A DNA stretch of 64,000 nt from Platycnemis pennipes. Taxonomy: Eukaryota > Arthropoda > Insecta > Odonata > Platycnemididae. The position numbers were made by a program, and so were the translations under genes. Location: NCBI GenBank assembly GCA_933228895.1, contig OW121857.1:7378001-7442000 (forward strand), written 5' to 3'. Each line of letters starts with the position of its first letter. The stretch's first letter is position 1. Shown piece after piece: positions 11,034 through 21,087 of the stretch. The notes beneath the pieces are model-generated. The model saw only the letters and a list, made by a program, of their open reading frames with translations. It made no database searches and had not been told where the DNA came from.

Positions 11034-12036
11034 AAGTGGATCGAAAAGCGTTTGCGGCAAACGATATTCAATCGCAAGTCACGGGCAACTGCGAGGAAGT
11101 CACTTTAAGGGAACCCGCGAATCAAACTCCCGTAAAAGAGCTATGTCATTTAATGAATACCTAAATACCGACACAGAAAAACACCTATATGGAAAATCAT
11201 CTATAGGGTGATAAAGCATGCCCAATAATTGTATGAGTATGCTATTATATAGCGCGTTGTAGTTACATTCTATTTTTTACAAGCTCTTTTATCTCATTTT
11301 TACTTCGGAGCATGACTGAAGTGTTGTTGCCACGTTTAATTTATAATGTGAGAACACATGCTCAAACCCGCTAATACGTATTCTAAAATAGGTTAAATAT
11401 TTTCTTACTTTTGCAACTATTCCCTTGCAAATACAACTATTTGTTTTGAATTTTATTAATATTCGTATTTTTAAAACTGTTTGGCAACCATGATGCTGAT
11501 ACCATTTGGAAGCATTGGTATTAATTACACCATGTCAATAGCCAATGAAATATTTAAATTGCATAAAAAATATAAGAAAGACCTTGGTAAGGTATATTCC
11601 TAAATTAAGTTAGTAAATAGGCTTGTAAGCACGTTCCGTCACAAGTACCGTTACCAATGATAACATCATAATGTAGCGCCACTTTCATGTAACTAAGTGT
11701 TTTCTGCTTTCTTTCAAGCAAACATTTATTAATATCAATTGAACAAGTGTGGTAAGGCGAGCCCTTTTTTACAATGGTAAATGCTACATAAAATTTCTCA
11801 TCTATATTAGTTTTTCGTCAAAACGACATTTCTCTTTACATTATTAATTTGCAAATTTTACTGCAAGAGCCATGCTCTGCCGCATAAAAACCACATTTAA
11901 AATTGCTGATTTTCAGCGTTTTTTTTTCTTCAAACATATGATGGAAAGGCCTCATTACTTTATTGCCAATCGATAGAAGGGCCAAAAAGTTGTGTGTCCT
12001 GAAATTTTCACAAAAATGGCATTCTTGTGAAAGTAT
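11034..12036 (+). repeat. Right copy of the ~1-kb repeat unit
   Basis: It begins AAGTGGATCGAAAAGCG, continues through ATTCAATCGCAAGTCACGGG and ACTTTAAGGGAACCCGCG, then the block that is inverted at 8.1-9.5 kb. It keeps the empty SINE target at 11368-11378. Immediately after it the start of the unit repeats (12037-12130). Confidence 0.7.
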
Positions 12037-12130
12037 GGTAAGCGAATTGGAAGGCGTTAGCGCCAAGCAATATTGAATCGCAAGTCAACGGGCAACTACG
12101 AGGAATATACTTTAAGGGGACCCGCGAAAG
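12037..12130 (+). repeat. Truncated tandem start of the same unit
   Basis: AAGCGAATTGGAAGGCG, ATTGAATCGCAAGTCAACGGG and ACTTTAAGGGGACCCGCG repeat the start of the preceding unit with about 15-20 per cent difference by eye. The arrangement implies a roughly 1.0-kb tandem period cut off by the GC-rich segment that follows. Confidence 0.65.
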
Positions 12131-12960
12131 GGAGATAAATTCTGAAGCAATACTTGAGGAAGGAAGGAGCTGAGAAAAGGCGACGGTTGTTCGGAGAAAG
12201 GGAATGGCGGAAAAGTAGGGTCGCAAGGGGATGTGTCGAAGGGGGCGACGAATAGCAGTGCGCTCAGGCGGGTGGAGGACGAACTGAGGCGACGGATGTC
12301 GAGATGAGATCAGCGACAAAGCAAGGAGGGCGGTAAGGAGAGGGGGGGAGCATGATGTTCCCGGGCGGTGTTTCAGACCGTATGTGCATCCCCCGCTGCA
12401 TAATGCCGCCTCTCCATGGCGCGGAGGGGAGGTACACACCCCCTCCAGGCAGCAGACACCTTGCATAATTCATTTCGGGGAACAATGCCGAAAACGTTTC
12501 ATCCCGCGGAGGCATATGCTACAGCAGTCTCCGCCGCCACCCACGGGCGGCGCCTCCTTTGTCCAAACCGAACGGATGAAATAAACAGGCGAGCGTCGGG
12601 CGCCCGCGACCCGTAAATGACGCCGATTCAGTTTACTTCGGAACCAATGGCCGCTACGCCTCCGGGCGCTTCGTTCGTCATCTGTTTCTTTTCCGTTCGC
12701 AGCAGAGAGGAGGGCTTGTTCCCAAAAAAAACGTAGCGTTTTGCAAAAGCGTGCTCCGATGCTTTCAACGCTGAAAGCCCTCGTCTTTGACACGAGCGGA
12801 CTAACAAATGAAGCGCTCATCCCCGCGACAGGAAGATTTTTACGATTCCCCAAACGTCGTTTTCCCAGAGCATGGCTTCACGTAAGGTGCCAACGAATAC
12901 ACCGTAGTATTCCTGCGGGCAAGTTTTAGAGGACATTCAATGCGGATATCGTAGTGCCAC
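12131..12960. other. GC/CpG-rich segment without recognised gene
   Basis: Base composition rises sharply relative to both flanks and CG dinucleotides are frequent. Long frames on both strands (for example minus 12466-12008 and 12853-12470) are compositional. A CpG-island-like promoter or first exon of a host gene is possible, but no TATA/Inr pair, splice context or conserved peptide could be identified. Confidence 0.3.
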
Positions 12961-13459
12961 GAGGCCAAAGAGTCAGACTTTCTTCTTTCATTGCAACGCT
13001 AATGCAGTAATTTGATCATTTTCTGGAGTCGAAATCATTTAATAATTTATTTAACGCTTACAGGTATCTCCCAATTACAAGCGTTGTAATAAAAACACAA
13101 TTACATTACAAACAAAGTCATAGATAAAAATAATAATGATAATAAAATAAAAAAAATAAATGAATACATTAAACATCACTAAATGAGGCACGAATTTTCC
13201 TCCTTAAGCTAGTCAGTGTGTCAAAAAACAGGTCAGAATTAGGGTTCTGGTCAAGAAAGTCATTCGCCGTCCCCTTCATGCGTGTTAGCGGTTCGAATCG
13301 CGTTGCATCCACTCTCCCGAAATGACTTCGGAAGAAAAGGAGTGAATGCCTAGTTCTTCACGAAGGTACGTTTATATTTACAAAACCTAGGAGGTGGCTT
13401 GAGTCAATCGCCCCGTTCAAAATGTTGCATAGAAAAATAACATGTCTTCCTTCTGACTT
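12961..13459. other. AT-rich unassigned DNA with ATAA/AATAAT simple repeat
   Basis: 13110-13165 is low-complexity AAAATAATAATGATAATAAAATAAAA-type sequence (broken in several places). An isolated GGTTCGAATC near 13290 looks like a B box, but no matching A box was found. Confidence 0.35.
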
Positions 13460-13805
13460 CTGACGTCTTGGAATTTATTTAAGAGATCATGTCTAAATTT
13501 CAACCTACGATCTGACAATGATTCCCATTTTAATTCATTTAATAGACTGGTTACGCTAATATAATTATCGTATCATCCCTTTACAAATCTTGCCGATCTT
13601 CGCTGCACACGTTCAAGTTCGTTATTTAGACCGATTTCGTAGGGATCCCATACACTGGCAGCATGAGGTCTATGAGGTCTAACAAGGGAAAAGTAGCTGA
13701 TTTCTCGCACATGATCGTCACATTTACCGAATACTGTTTGATGAATCCCAGTCTACGATTTGCTTGACCCATTATTTCACGTATTTGTTTACCCCAGGAA
13801 CAGTT
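13460..13805 (-). mobile_element. LINE-A RT C-terminal fragment (subfamily 2)
   Basis: On the minus strand it matches the plus-strand copy at 14.43-14.80 kb: CCCCAGGAACAGTTGC-like start lacking upstream RT, then KQIREIMGQANR, KCDDHVREISYFSLVRPH, then DPYEIGLNNELERVQRRSARF, then LLNELKWESLSDRRLKF. It contains small indels and stops and lacks both the catalytic core and the 3' UTR. Confidence 0.75.
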
Positions 13806-14204
13806 GCTTGGGGGGCATATTGAACTAAAGAGCGCGAAGTGGTATTAGGTAAAGAAGACGTTTACAAACAGAAGAGAACTTATGACGAGAACCTTATGCA
13901 GGGTTGTAAAGGGAATGAGATTAATATGGAGCGTGGCATAGCATGGACTAAGGCACCACGGAAAGATAAGCAGAGAATATTGAGTGCTTTATCAATGTGG
14001 CTGCTTGTGAGTTGGAGTAAGGGTGATAGAGATAGGAAGGGTGGAAGAGTGAAGAGGTATTAAAGGAGATTGGGAAGAGGAGGGAAGACCGCCATCGCCG
14101 AGTAAGGAGAAGGCAGAGGAGGAACTCTGGAAGGAAGAGATGCCCAAGATCGTCATCAAGAGCAGTAAGTGAGGACAAGGAAGAAAGAAGAGGTTGTATG
14201 GACC
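13806..14204. other. Unassigned DNA between two opposed LINE-A copies
   Basis: Purine-rich, with opposed frames of 74-99 codons and no domain. It separates LINE-A fragments that face away from each other. Confidence 0.3.
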
Positions 14205-14428
14205 GTGTCGTTATTTCTCCTTCGATGGGTATACCAACAGTGGACACTGCAAAAGATGAGCGAACTGAATAGTTTGGATTGAGAATTTACCTTTAATAAG
14301 TATAAACGGCATTCACCAATAGATAAGATTATATGTGAGAAGTATCCAAGACATTCTACAATCACCACTTTGGCACCACCCTAGTATAACAGATCAATCT
14401 GATTGGGCACCGCAGCAGGACTGTATTC
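14205..14428 (+). repeat. Dispersed repeat D, copy 1
   Basis: About 220 bp shared with 20468-20697. Both carry TTATTTCTCC, a TATACCAACAGT, GAACTGAATAGTTTGGATTG, CATTCTACAATC, ACTTTGGCACCACCCTAGT and GCAGCAGGACTGTATTC. Copy 1 joins straight into LINE-A. Confidence 0.7.
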
Positions 14429-15175
14429 CTGGGGTAAACACACACGTGAAATAATGGGTCAAGCGAATCGTAAACTGGGATTCTTCAAAAGAATACTGGG
14501 TAAATGTGACGATCATATACGAGAAATCAGCTACTTTTCCCTTGTTAGACCTCATTTGGAATATGCTGCCAGTGTACGGGATCCCTACGAAATCGGTCTA
14601 AATAACGAAGTTGAACGTTGCAGCGAAGATCGGCAACATTTGTAAAGGGACGGTACAATAACCTTATTAGCGTAACCAGTATATTACATGAATTAAATTG
14701 GGAACCATTGTCAGATTGCAGGTTGAAATTTAGATTTCATCTCCTAAATAAATTCCAAGATAATATTTTCAGTGATGACGTTTAAAATATTTTGCAAACC
14801 CCAAATACTAGAGCAAACTGGACCATAATTACAAAATTAGGGAAATTGATTGCCGAACTGACAGATTCAAAATGTCCTTTTTTCCTCGTACAATTAGGGA
14901 TATGAATAGCGGTAAATAAGTCCAATACGAGTGATTGAATCCATAGCATAGGTAGTTGCATGTTGGTGTAAGGACTTGAAGGCAACCCAACTAGCAGCAC
15001 GTTTTTGCATGCGTAGTTTACTATTTTTATGTTTTTAAATATTGCAGTTTAGACTAATATATTAATACTAATGCTTTTAAATGCATGATATGTAGTGCAT
15101 GTTTGGTGAGAAATCACCCCCTGCCACACGCCTTTGAGGTGGCTTGCAAGGTATTAATTAGATAAATGTAACTAA
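14429..15175 (+). pseudogene. LINE-A copy, RT C-terminus plus 3' UTR (subfamily 2)
   Basis: The frame at 14403-14645 reads GKHTREIMGQANRKLGFFKR, then CYFSLVRPHLEYAASV (here S-Y-FSLV), then EIGLNNEVE. It then breaks, but the family sequence continues through the LKFRFHLLNKFQDNIFSDDV-type block and TIRDMNSG to the 3' UTR and the CCCCTGCCACACGCC hairpin near 15117-15160. The tail is decayed (ATTAGATAAATGT in place of GTAGATG units). No catalytic palm. Confidence 0.8.
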
Positions 15176-16640
15176 ACTATTTCATCCGTTCTTGCCGTTG
15201 CCTCCCTATCTAATATAATGTTCTGCTTTCTTTTACGTGAGGGTATCCCTATTTTAGTTGTACTGTGAGTTGTTTTCATCTCAAGTGTCACATTGCTAAA
15301 GCTTCTATCAAAAATTGTAATCTCTTCGCTTTCCCGCAAATATCCCCTGCTCATCGAGAAATGTTAATGATTTAATTATCACTCCTCTAACTTTTATGAT
15401 TACATCAAGATACTCCCACGCATCTTCAACCTTTTTATTCCACATGCAGAACTTTGAAGAGGCCTGGGGGAAACGTGTAACTCCCTTCGTTACTCCTTGT
15501 CCTATTTTCACGCATCCAAATTCTACATCTGTAATCCATACCTAACCATATCCATTCAGTGCAATGGAGCAACCTTATACCAGCCAAACACTCTTGGGGC
15601 ACCGTCCTTCATTCATGGATTGCAGTAAAACTTCATTTCTATCCGCCTACTCCTAGATATCTCAAAGCATCCATTAGCACATTTCAAGATTCTTAATTAT
15701 GCGCCTTTTCAAAATTTTCGACTCTAGGAAAAACACCTGATTTTACCCGAGATTATTTTCCACTAACGTCTTCATCATTTCTGTGCCAACATGAGTTGCC
15801 TTATATTAAAATCGGATTTATCTGCCTCTATGAGCTAGTTTGTTCTTTTATTCTGCTAATTATTTTATTATTTTTAGAGAGAAAAGAAACTAATTTCACA
15901 AATTTCGGTTAACGGCCGTTACTTTTAGGGATGTAAGTTAACATGTTCTTAAGAAATCCTCAGCCTGGACCCTTGCTTCATGTATCTTGCGAATCTTTAC
16001 ATAAAGTATTTGTCTTATAGTCTTCCCTACACTCCTTACCAATTCCACTAGGATGTTATATTTTCCTGCTGATCTTCTTGCTTTCGTTTCTCATAACGCT
16101 TTCTCGATCTCGCAATCTGGTCTTCCTCTCCCCACGTTATCTTCGTTCACGTCAGCTTAGTTTTCTGCATCTAGTCGCCCAAAACTAATGTCTCGATCGT
16201 AAAACCGCTCCATATATTCTTCCACCGTGCCTGAATATCTTTCGGATCTAGCAACAATTCCTCTGACGTATCCTTAATGGATGGAATTGCTCTTCTTATC
16301 TCACTGGTTGATAACATTCCAACTTTCGCGCACATTGAACCTATTTCATCCTCTCCCCATAGCTTCTCCATTTAATCGCTTTGCCTTTCCCACGATGCAT
16401 AACTTACCTTTTTTATCTTTCACCCAATTTTACAATTTCATTCTTTGTACATCTTGCTACCCTCATAAATATGCACATTTTTCCACTTTCTTTTCTTCTC
16501 TGATCCATGACTTCAGTTCTCAATGGTTTCCTAATTGTTCTTACGCTGGATCTCCCTTTTGTTTTCAAGTGCTGCGTTCGCATCATATGCTCCTTGTCCT
16601 CTCTAGCTTATCGCTACACCGCTAGTCTTCTTTGACTCCT
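15176..16640 (-). pseudogene. LINE-B-like (RTE-type) RT core remnant
   Basis: The minus strand carries a badly decayed endonuclease-RT. Frame 16371-16171 reads ...SEELLLDPKDIQARWKNIWS, matching the LLTDPEDIxxRWKEYIEEL linker typical of these elements. Frame 15511-15308 contains VTKGVTRFPQASSKFCMW, recognisable as RT block B (usually KGVRQGCPLSP..FN). After VEDAWEYL and VRGVIIKSLTF it has LDEQGIFAG in the place of the catalytic FADDQ block. The catalytic aspartates are lost and many frames are broken. Upstream of 16371 only short matches remain. The right edge meets the target duplication of hAT MITE copy 2. Confidence 0.55.
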
Positions 16641-16664
16641 CATTGACTAATTCTTGGTGCTATC

Positions 16665-16992
16665 TAGGGCTGTGCGATACCACGATATATCGTCGACGAT
16701 ACTCGATATGCACTTGATATCGGGAGTGGATATTTCGAAACGCGATATCACGGTATGTCGATATCCGATATCCCGATATGTCAATATCCGAAATCCCGAT
16801 ATGTCGATATCCGATATCCCGATATGTCGATATCCGAAATCCCGATATCCCGGTATGTCGATATCCCGATATGTCGATATGTCCATATCACGGTATTTCC
16901 TATTTCTATCGCGAAATCGTTAAATCGGCGAATCCGCGATATCAGAATGATATCATCGTGCGATATTCAAAACAGCATATCTTACAGACCTA
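16665..16992 (+). mobile_element. hAT-type MITE, copy 2 (328 bp), perfect 8-bp TSD
   Basis: The ends are TAGGGCTGTGCGATA and (reverse complement) TAGGTCTGTAAGATA. GTGCTATC flanks both sides (16657-16664 and 16993-17000). It keeps the CGATATCCCGATATGT sub-terminal units but lacks the AT-rich core of copies 1 and 3, so it is an internally deleted derivative. Confidence 0.85.
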
Positions 16993-17145
16993 GTGCTATC
17001 TATATTTAAACGCATATAAGACGCACACGTGTGGAATACGGACCCCAGATTTTGAAGCGAAAACTCGTGGAAAATCGTTTGATCACGCATATAAGACGAA
17101 TCCAGAACAAAAGTTAACCAGTCTCACAACTGGCCCGAAATTAGG

Positions 17146-17768
17146 TTGAATTACTATAGAATGGCGCATTTCCCTGATTTAAAACCGGAATCGCGGAATT
17201 GGGAATCGCTGTCACAACGCAGGCTGAATTATAGACTTAATCTTCTGGGAAAATTTAAGGAGGGACATTTCATTGTAGACGTTAATCATATATTGCTGGC
17301 TCCGACTTATTATGGTAGGCTCGATAATTCTAATAAAATTAAGGAGATAGATTGCAGGATGGACAGATTTAAAATGTCATTTTTTCCGCGTACGATTCGA
17401 GATCAAAACGTTAAACATCGCGTAAATCGGTAATAATTATAGAGGTAATATTCAGAGTGGGTCGATAGATTTTTTTTATTACCTGCATGTTCAAATCAAC
17501 GTGTGACTTGCATGCAATGCCTTTTTTTGCATGCATGAGTATCCATGAAATTGGTGTCGGGTTTCAAGGCATGCATGGTATTCATGGGTGTGTCCTACAT
17601 AATTGGGATTTGGTAGTTTTTCTTCTTTTTTCCCCAATTACTTTTAAAGGTTTTAGTGCTTGCTTTGTGGTGTTCATTTTTGTTTGTTGTGTCATTGTTC
17701 CTGGTGTGGATGCACCCCCTGCCACACACCCTTGAGGTGGCTTGCAGGGTATATCGTAGATATAGATA
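17146..17768 (+). pseudogene. LINE-A copy (subfamily 3) with 3' tail
   Basis: The frame 17146-17433 encodes the extreme RT C-terminus: NWESLSQRRLNYRLNLLGKF, then PTYYGRLDNSNKIKEIDCRM, then RFKMSFFPRTIRDQN. The 3' UTR then runs to CCCCCTGCCACACACCC ... GGTGGCTTGCAGGG (17709-17748) and a GTAGATATAGATATG tail. Coding and UTR sequence differ from the other two subfamilies. Truncated at its 5' side near 17146. Confidence 0.8.
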
Positions 17769-18429
17769 TGAAACCGCTTAACCGTGTGGTAATCCCAATT
17801 TCCACAAAGATTGAATGAACCTATTTAGCGAACCGTGATTTCGCCGGTGAGTACAAATCCGTAATGCATTTATTTCACATTTTATCCTCTTTTGTACACT
17901 CGCATAAGACGCCCCCCCCCCCCCCCCCACTTTTTGGGGATTTCCAGGGTCCGGGTTTTTCCCCTCCGGGCCCCTGAATAACAGGGACTACCGGCAGCCG
18001 TACACCTGCACACTCCTTCCCTACCTCTTTTTCATCAGCAGTGTCAGCTTCATATCAGATTCAATACTGTTTCTTGTTTTCTCATCATCAGATGGGGTTG
18101 ATACTACACGAATCTTATCAAAACTTTACGAGTGCATTCCATTAATAGTAATAAATATTCTAAATCCTAGGTAACTTTGATTATTATTATTGTCTACAGC
18201 TCTGCCGTACCATAAATTTCTGTACGTAAACTGAAAAAAAAAACGCTTTTACCCCAATGCCTTCGTATTCATCTCTCAAACTTTATATTTATAATCCAAC
18301 GATATTATTTTTTAATTCAGAAAAATAAAAAGTCTAATATTTCAGAACTAAATACATCCTGTGGTTTATTTATGATGTGATAGAAGTTGCTAACCATATT
18401 ATTCTAACAATTTTGATACCGTCGTAACA
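17769..18429. other. Unassigned DNA with homopolymer C tract
   Basis: A run of about 18 C lies at 17911-17929, next to GCATAAGACGCC. Related GCATATAAGACG motifs at about 17013 and 17084, on the other side of the LINE-A copy, suggest LINE-A landed in an older repeat. No genes seen. Confidence 0.4.
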
Positions 18430-18970
18430 AAGGGGGCGTTTACTCGGAACCGAAATCGCAATTTTGTACACGAAATCGTTAGATTGAGACGAAAAAAGAA
18501 TTTTAGTGAAAAAATTAGTCTTCTAATCACAACCATTCACTCATAAATCAAAAATTAAAATGAGCAAAAGGTGACGCCCACCGAAAAAGCTGCTGTGATA
18601 ACATTGACGTCATTTTCCTCCCGTCCTTGACTGCTTTTGGGGGGGGGGGGGGGGAGGGAGTGGAGGGGGGTTCTCGGAAGGTCTGCTCGCACAGATGCTG
18701 TCGTAATCGCTCCCATTGGCCGAGCCAGCTGTGTCCCCCCCATTGCGATAAGGCAAAGTAGCTTCGCGGGCTCAGTTGTGATTGGACGAAGTCGATATAC
18801 GTCAGAGGTTGCACCACACCCACTTTTCCAAAAGGGTTAAAAACATCAGTTTTTTGCTTCTTATAACTCGGGAAATAATTGACGGATCAAAGGACGGAAA
18901 AATACGGGTATTTTTATTTCACAAACTCTATCAGATTCGGCAATAAAAAAATATGGTAAACGACCCCATT
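18430..18970 (-). mobile_element. CAATGGGG family MITE, copy 1
   Basis: About 540 bp bounded by AGGGGGCGTTTACTCGG and GGTAAACGACCCCATT. Internal landmarks shared with the other copies are TTGACGTCATT, GGTGGGCGTCAC (minus strand), ATTGGACGAAGTCG, CCACTTTTCC ... AAAGGGTTAAAAACATCAG and ATAATTGACGGATCA. A 16-G run (18640-18655) is private to this copy. No coding sequence. Superfamily not assigned. Confidence 0.7.
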
Positions 18971-19241
18971 CCTCGATCGTCGTGAACATTTTTCCGAGCC
19001 AAACAGCAATCACGGCTCGCCTTCTGATCCCAAGGTGAAACCTCCTTCATCGAGTTGCCATAAGCTTTCAAGATAATAAATTCTCTAGGCCACGTATACT
19101 GTAGTATTTATCTATCCAATAGTTTCCTAAAATCGAGATCAATCTTTTGTGAACTCTATCTTTCCGGAATTTGCGTGCAGTTTCATTTAGTGATTCCCAA
19201 ATATTCCAGGATACTTCTTAATTGAACAGTAAGAAAATAAG
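18971..19241. other. Unassigned DNA
   Basis: No coding, RNA or repeat signal recognised. Confidence 0.3.
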
Positions 19242-19288
19242 CCATTCCTTACACCAAGTGAAAACTTTTTCACTTGGTGTATGGAATG
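19242..19288. repeat. Near-perfect hairpin (22-bp arms)
   Basis: CATTCCTTACACCAAGTGAA and its partner TTCACTTGGTGTATGGAATG fold with one mismatch around a CTT centre. It is unrelated to the ends of the neighbouring LINE-A copies. Confidence 0.75.
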
Positions 19289-19381
19289 GAACCTTGATCA
19301 TTATCTTTCCAAATGCAAAGTTACCTCTTTTTCACTTAAGAAAAACATTGTCCACTTCGACTATAAAATCGATAGCGTCAC

Positions 19382-19665
19382 ACTACATCTACATCCACAT
19401 CTACACGATACCCTGCAAGCCACCGCTAGGGTGTGTGGCAGGGGGTGAAGTTCACCAAGCACGCACCACTAACATGCAAGCAAGTAACTAAAGGGTCTCA
19501 TGCAACTAGATTGTTGGTATCAATAGTATTTGAGGGGTTAATACATGCATCATGCACTACAGAATACTCTAAAATATTTCCCCTACCTATCCCTTTCCTA
19601 TGATGCCTATTCTGTTCTCTTATAGTACGGGGGAAAAATACCATTTTGAATCTATCTATAAAGCG
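19382..19665 (-). mobile_element. LINE-A 3' fragment (subfamily 1)
   Basis: Minus strand. The tail (plus CTACATCTACATCCACATCTACA, split here as three CTACATC-type units) and the CACGATACCCTGCAAGCC hairpin come first on the plus strand. The 3' UTR follows, then RFKMVFFPRTIREQNRHHR, the last RT residues, up to about 19665. Heavily 5'-truncated. Confidence 0.8.
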
Positions 19666-19727
19666 GAATCTTGTTGCTAATTTCTCCAACTAGCATTCGT
19701 ATGTGCTGCTCCATTGTTCGACCTGTT

Positions 19728-20315
19728 CAACTACATCTACATAATACCCTGCAAGCCACCACAAAGGTGTGTGGCAGGGGGTGATTTCTCACCATACATG
19801 CACTACATATCATGCATAAAAAATGAATAGTATTAATATACTAGTGAGAACTTCACTATTTAAAAAAATATAAAAAATTGCAAAGCAAACATGCAAAAAC
19901 ATTCTGTTAGTAGGGTTAGCTTTAATTACTCATACCAACGTGCAGCTACCAATGCTATCAGTTGCTACTCTCCGATTGGACATATTAACCGTTATTCGTA
20001 TCTCTAATTGTGCGAGGAAAAAATGACATTTTGAATCGGTCAGTTCGGCAATCAATTTCTCTAACTTTATGATTATGGTCCAGTCTGCCATAGTAAGTTG
20101 GGGTTCGCAAAATATTTTTAACATCATCACTGAAAATATTGTCTTGGAATTTGTTTAAGAGATTAAGTCTAAATTTCAACCTGCGATCCGACAATGATTC
20201 ACATTTTAATTCATTTAATAGAATGGTTACGCTAATATAATTATCGTATCGTCCCTTTACAAATCTTGCCGATCTTCGCTCCACACGTTCAAGTTCATTA
20301 TTTAGACCTGTTCTG
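19728..20315 (-). pseudogene. LINE-A copy, RT C-terminus (subfamily 2)
   Basis: Minus strand. Frame 20332-19985 (115 codons) covers GLNNELERVERRSARFVKGR, then LLNELKCESLSDRRLKF, then LRTPTYYGRLDHNHKVREID and FFPRTIRD. The 3' UTR and hairpin end at 19737-19790 with a CATCTACATAATACCC tail. It lies head-to-tail after the LINE-A fragment at 19.4-19.7 kb and abuts a different LINE piece at 20311. Confidence 0.8.
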
Positions 20316-20450
20316 GAGTACGGAAGTGTCATATGGAACCCACATCAATACACATATTCAATCGCCATTGAAAAAATTCAGATGCGCTTTGTCAAATGGT
20401 TATGTCTCAATTGCAAAGGTCCTGTTTATAATAAAAGTGACTACCTACTC
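20311..20450 (+). pseudogene. Fragment of a further LINE RT (Jockey/I-like)
   Basis: The plus strand reads VLEYGSVIWNPHQ, then IEKIQMRFVKWLCLN, the EYxSxxWxP...IExIQxxFxRxL block placed after the RT core in several LINE clades. It is not LINE-A (which has LEYAASVW.P) and is encoded on the opposite strand from the LINE-A copy it touches, with the join inside a GTTCTGGAGTACGG-like shared stretch. Confidence 0.55.
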
Positions 20451-20467
20451 TAGTTTGGGTATTATGT

Positions 20468-20697
20468 AGATGTTGTTATTTCTCCTTTGATAGATATACC
20501 AACAGTAGACACTGTCAATGGATGAGGGAACTGAATAGTTTGGATTGAGGTTTTACCTTTCTTAACAATAAACGGCATTCACTAATTGATTAGATTATAT
20601 TTGAGAAGTACCCAAGCCATTCTACAATCGCGACTTTGGCACCACCCTAGTGTACCAGAGCAATCTGATTGGGCAATGCAGCAGGACTGTATTCAAA
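20468..20697 (+). repeat. Dispersed repeat D, copy 2, with partial duplicate at 20888-20948
   Basis: It matches 14205-14428. About 60 bp of its 3' half (AAGTACCCAAGCCATTC, ACTTTGG, ACCACCCTAGTGTACCAGAG) recur at 20888-20948. The insert between holds no recognised gene. Confidence 0.65.
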
Positions 20698-20951
20698 GAA
20701 CAATTGCAGATATACGAGTACAGGATTAAAAAATGTGAACTGAAGGATAATGTTTCGAATATTTTCCTGCAGTAATATGAGGTTAGTTTAGCAAGTTGGT
20801 CTAATACGAAAATGGTGAAATTAAGAATGGCATATGGCGAGATGGAGATAATAAAGGCTGTCGTGAATGTGTCGGAGGATTTTCTCCGAAAGAAGTACCC
20901 AAGCCATTCTACAATCACGACTTTGGAACCACCCTAGTGTACCAGAGCAAG

Positions 20952-21087
20952 AGTATGATAGCACAGTGGTTAGAGTGGTCATCTCACGAACCGAATGTCC
21001 CAGGATCTATTACTATTGATGGAACATTTTCCCCTGCCACACACCCCCGCGGTGGCTTGCAGGGTATCGTGTAGATGTAGATGTAAG
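20952..21087 (+). mobile_element. SINE with tRNA-like head and LINE-A 3' tail
   Basis: The head resembles a tRNA: A box TAGCACAGTGGTTAGAG (20959-20975) and a decayed B box in GTCCCAGGATCTATTAC. After about 15 bases it joins CCCCTGCCACACACCCCCGC, then GGTGGCTTGCAGGG and a GTAGATGTAGATG tail (21033-21087), identical in layout to the LINE-A 3' hairpin and tail. SINEs often borrow the 3' end of the LINE whose RT copies them, so LINE-A is the likely partner. No clear target duplication was found. Confidence 0.65.

Noticed and set aside
12008..12853. Long overlapping frames in the GC-rich segment
   Set aside because: Open on several readings because GC-rich DNA has few stops; no recognisable peptide.
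13254..13305. GGTTCGAATC as a tRNA or SINE B box
   Set aside because: No A box at suitable spacing and no SINE tail or duplication.
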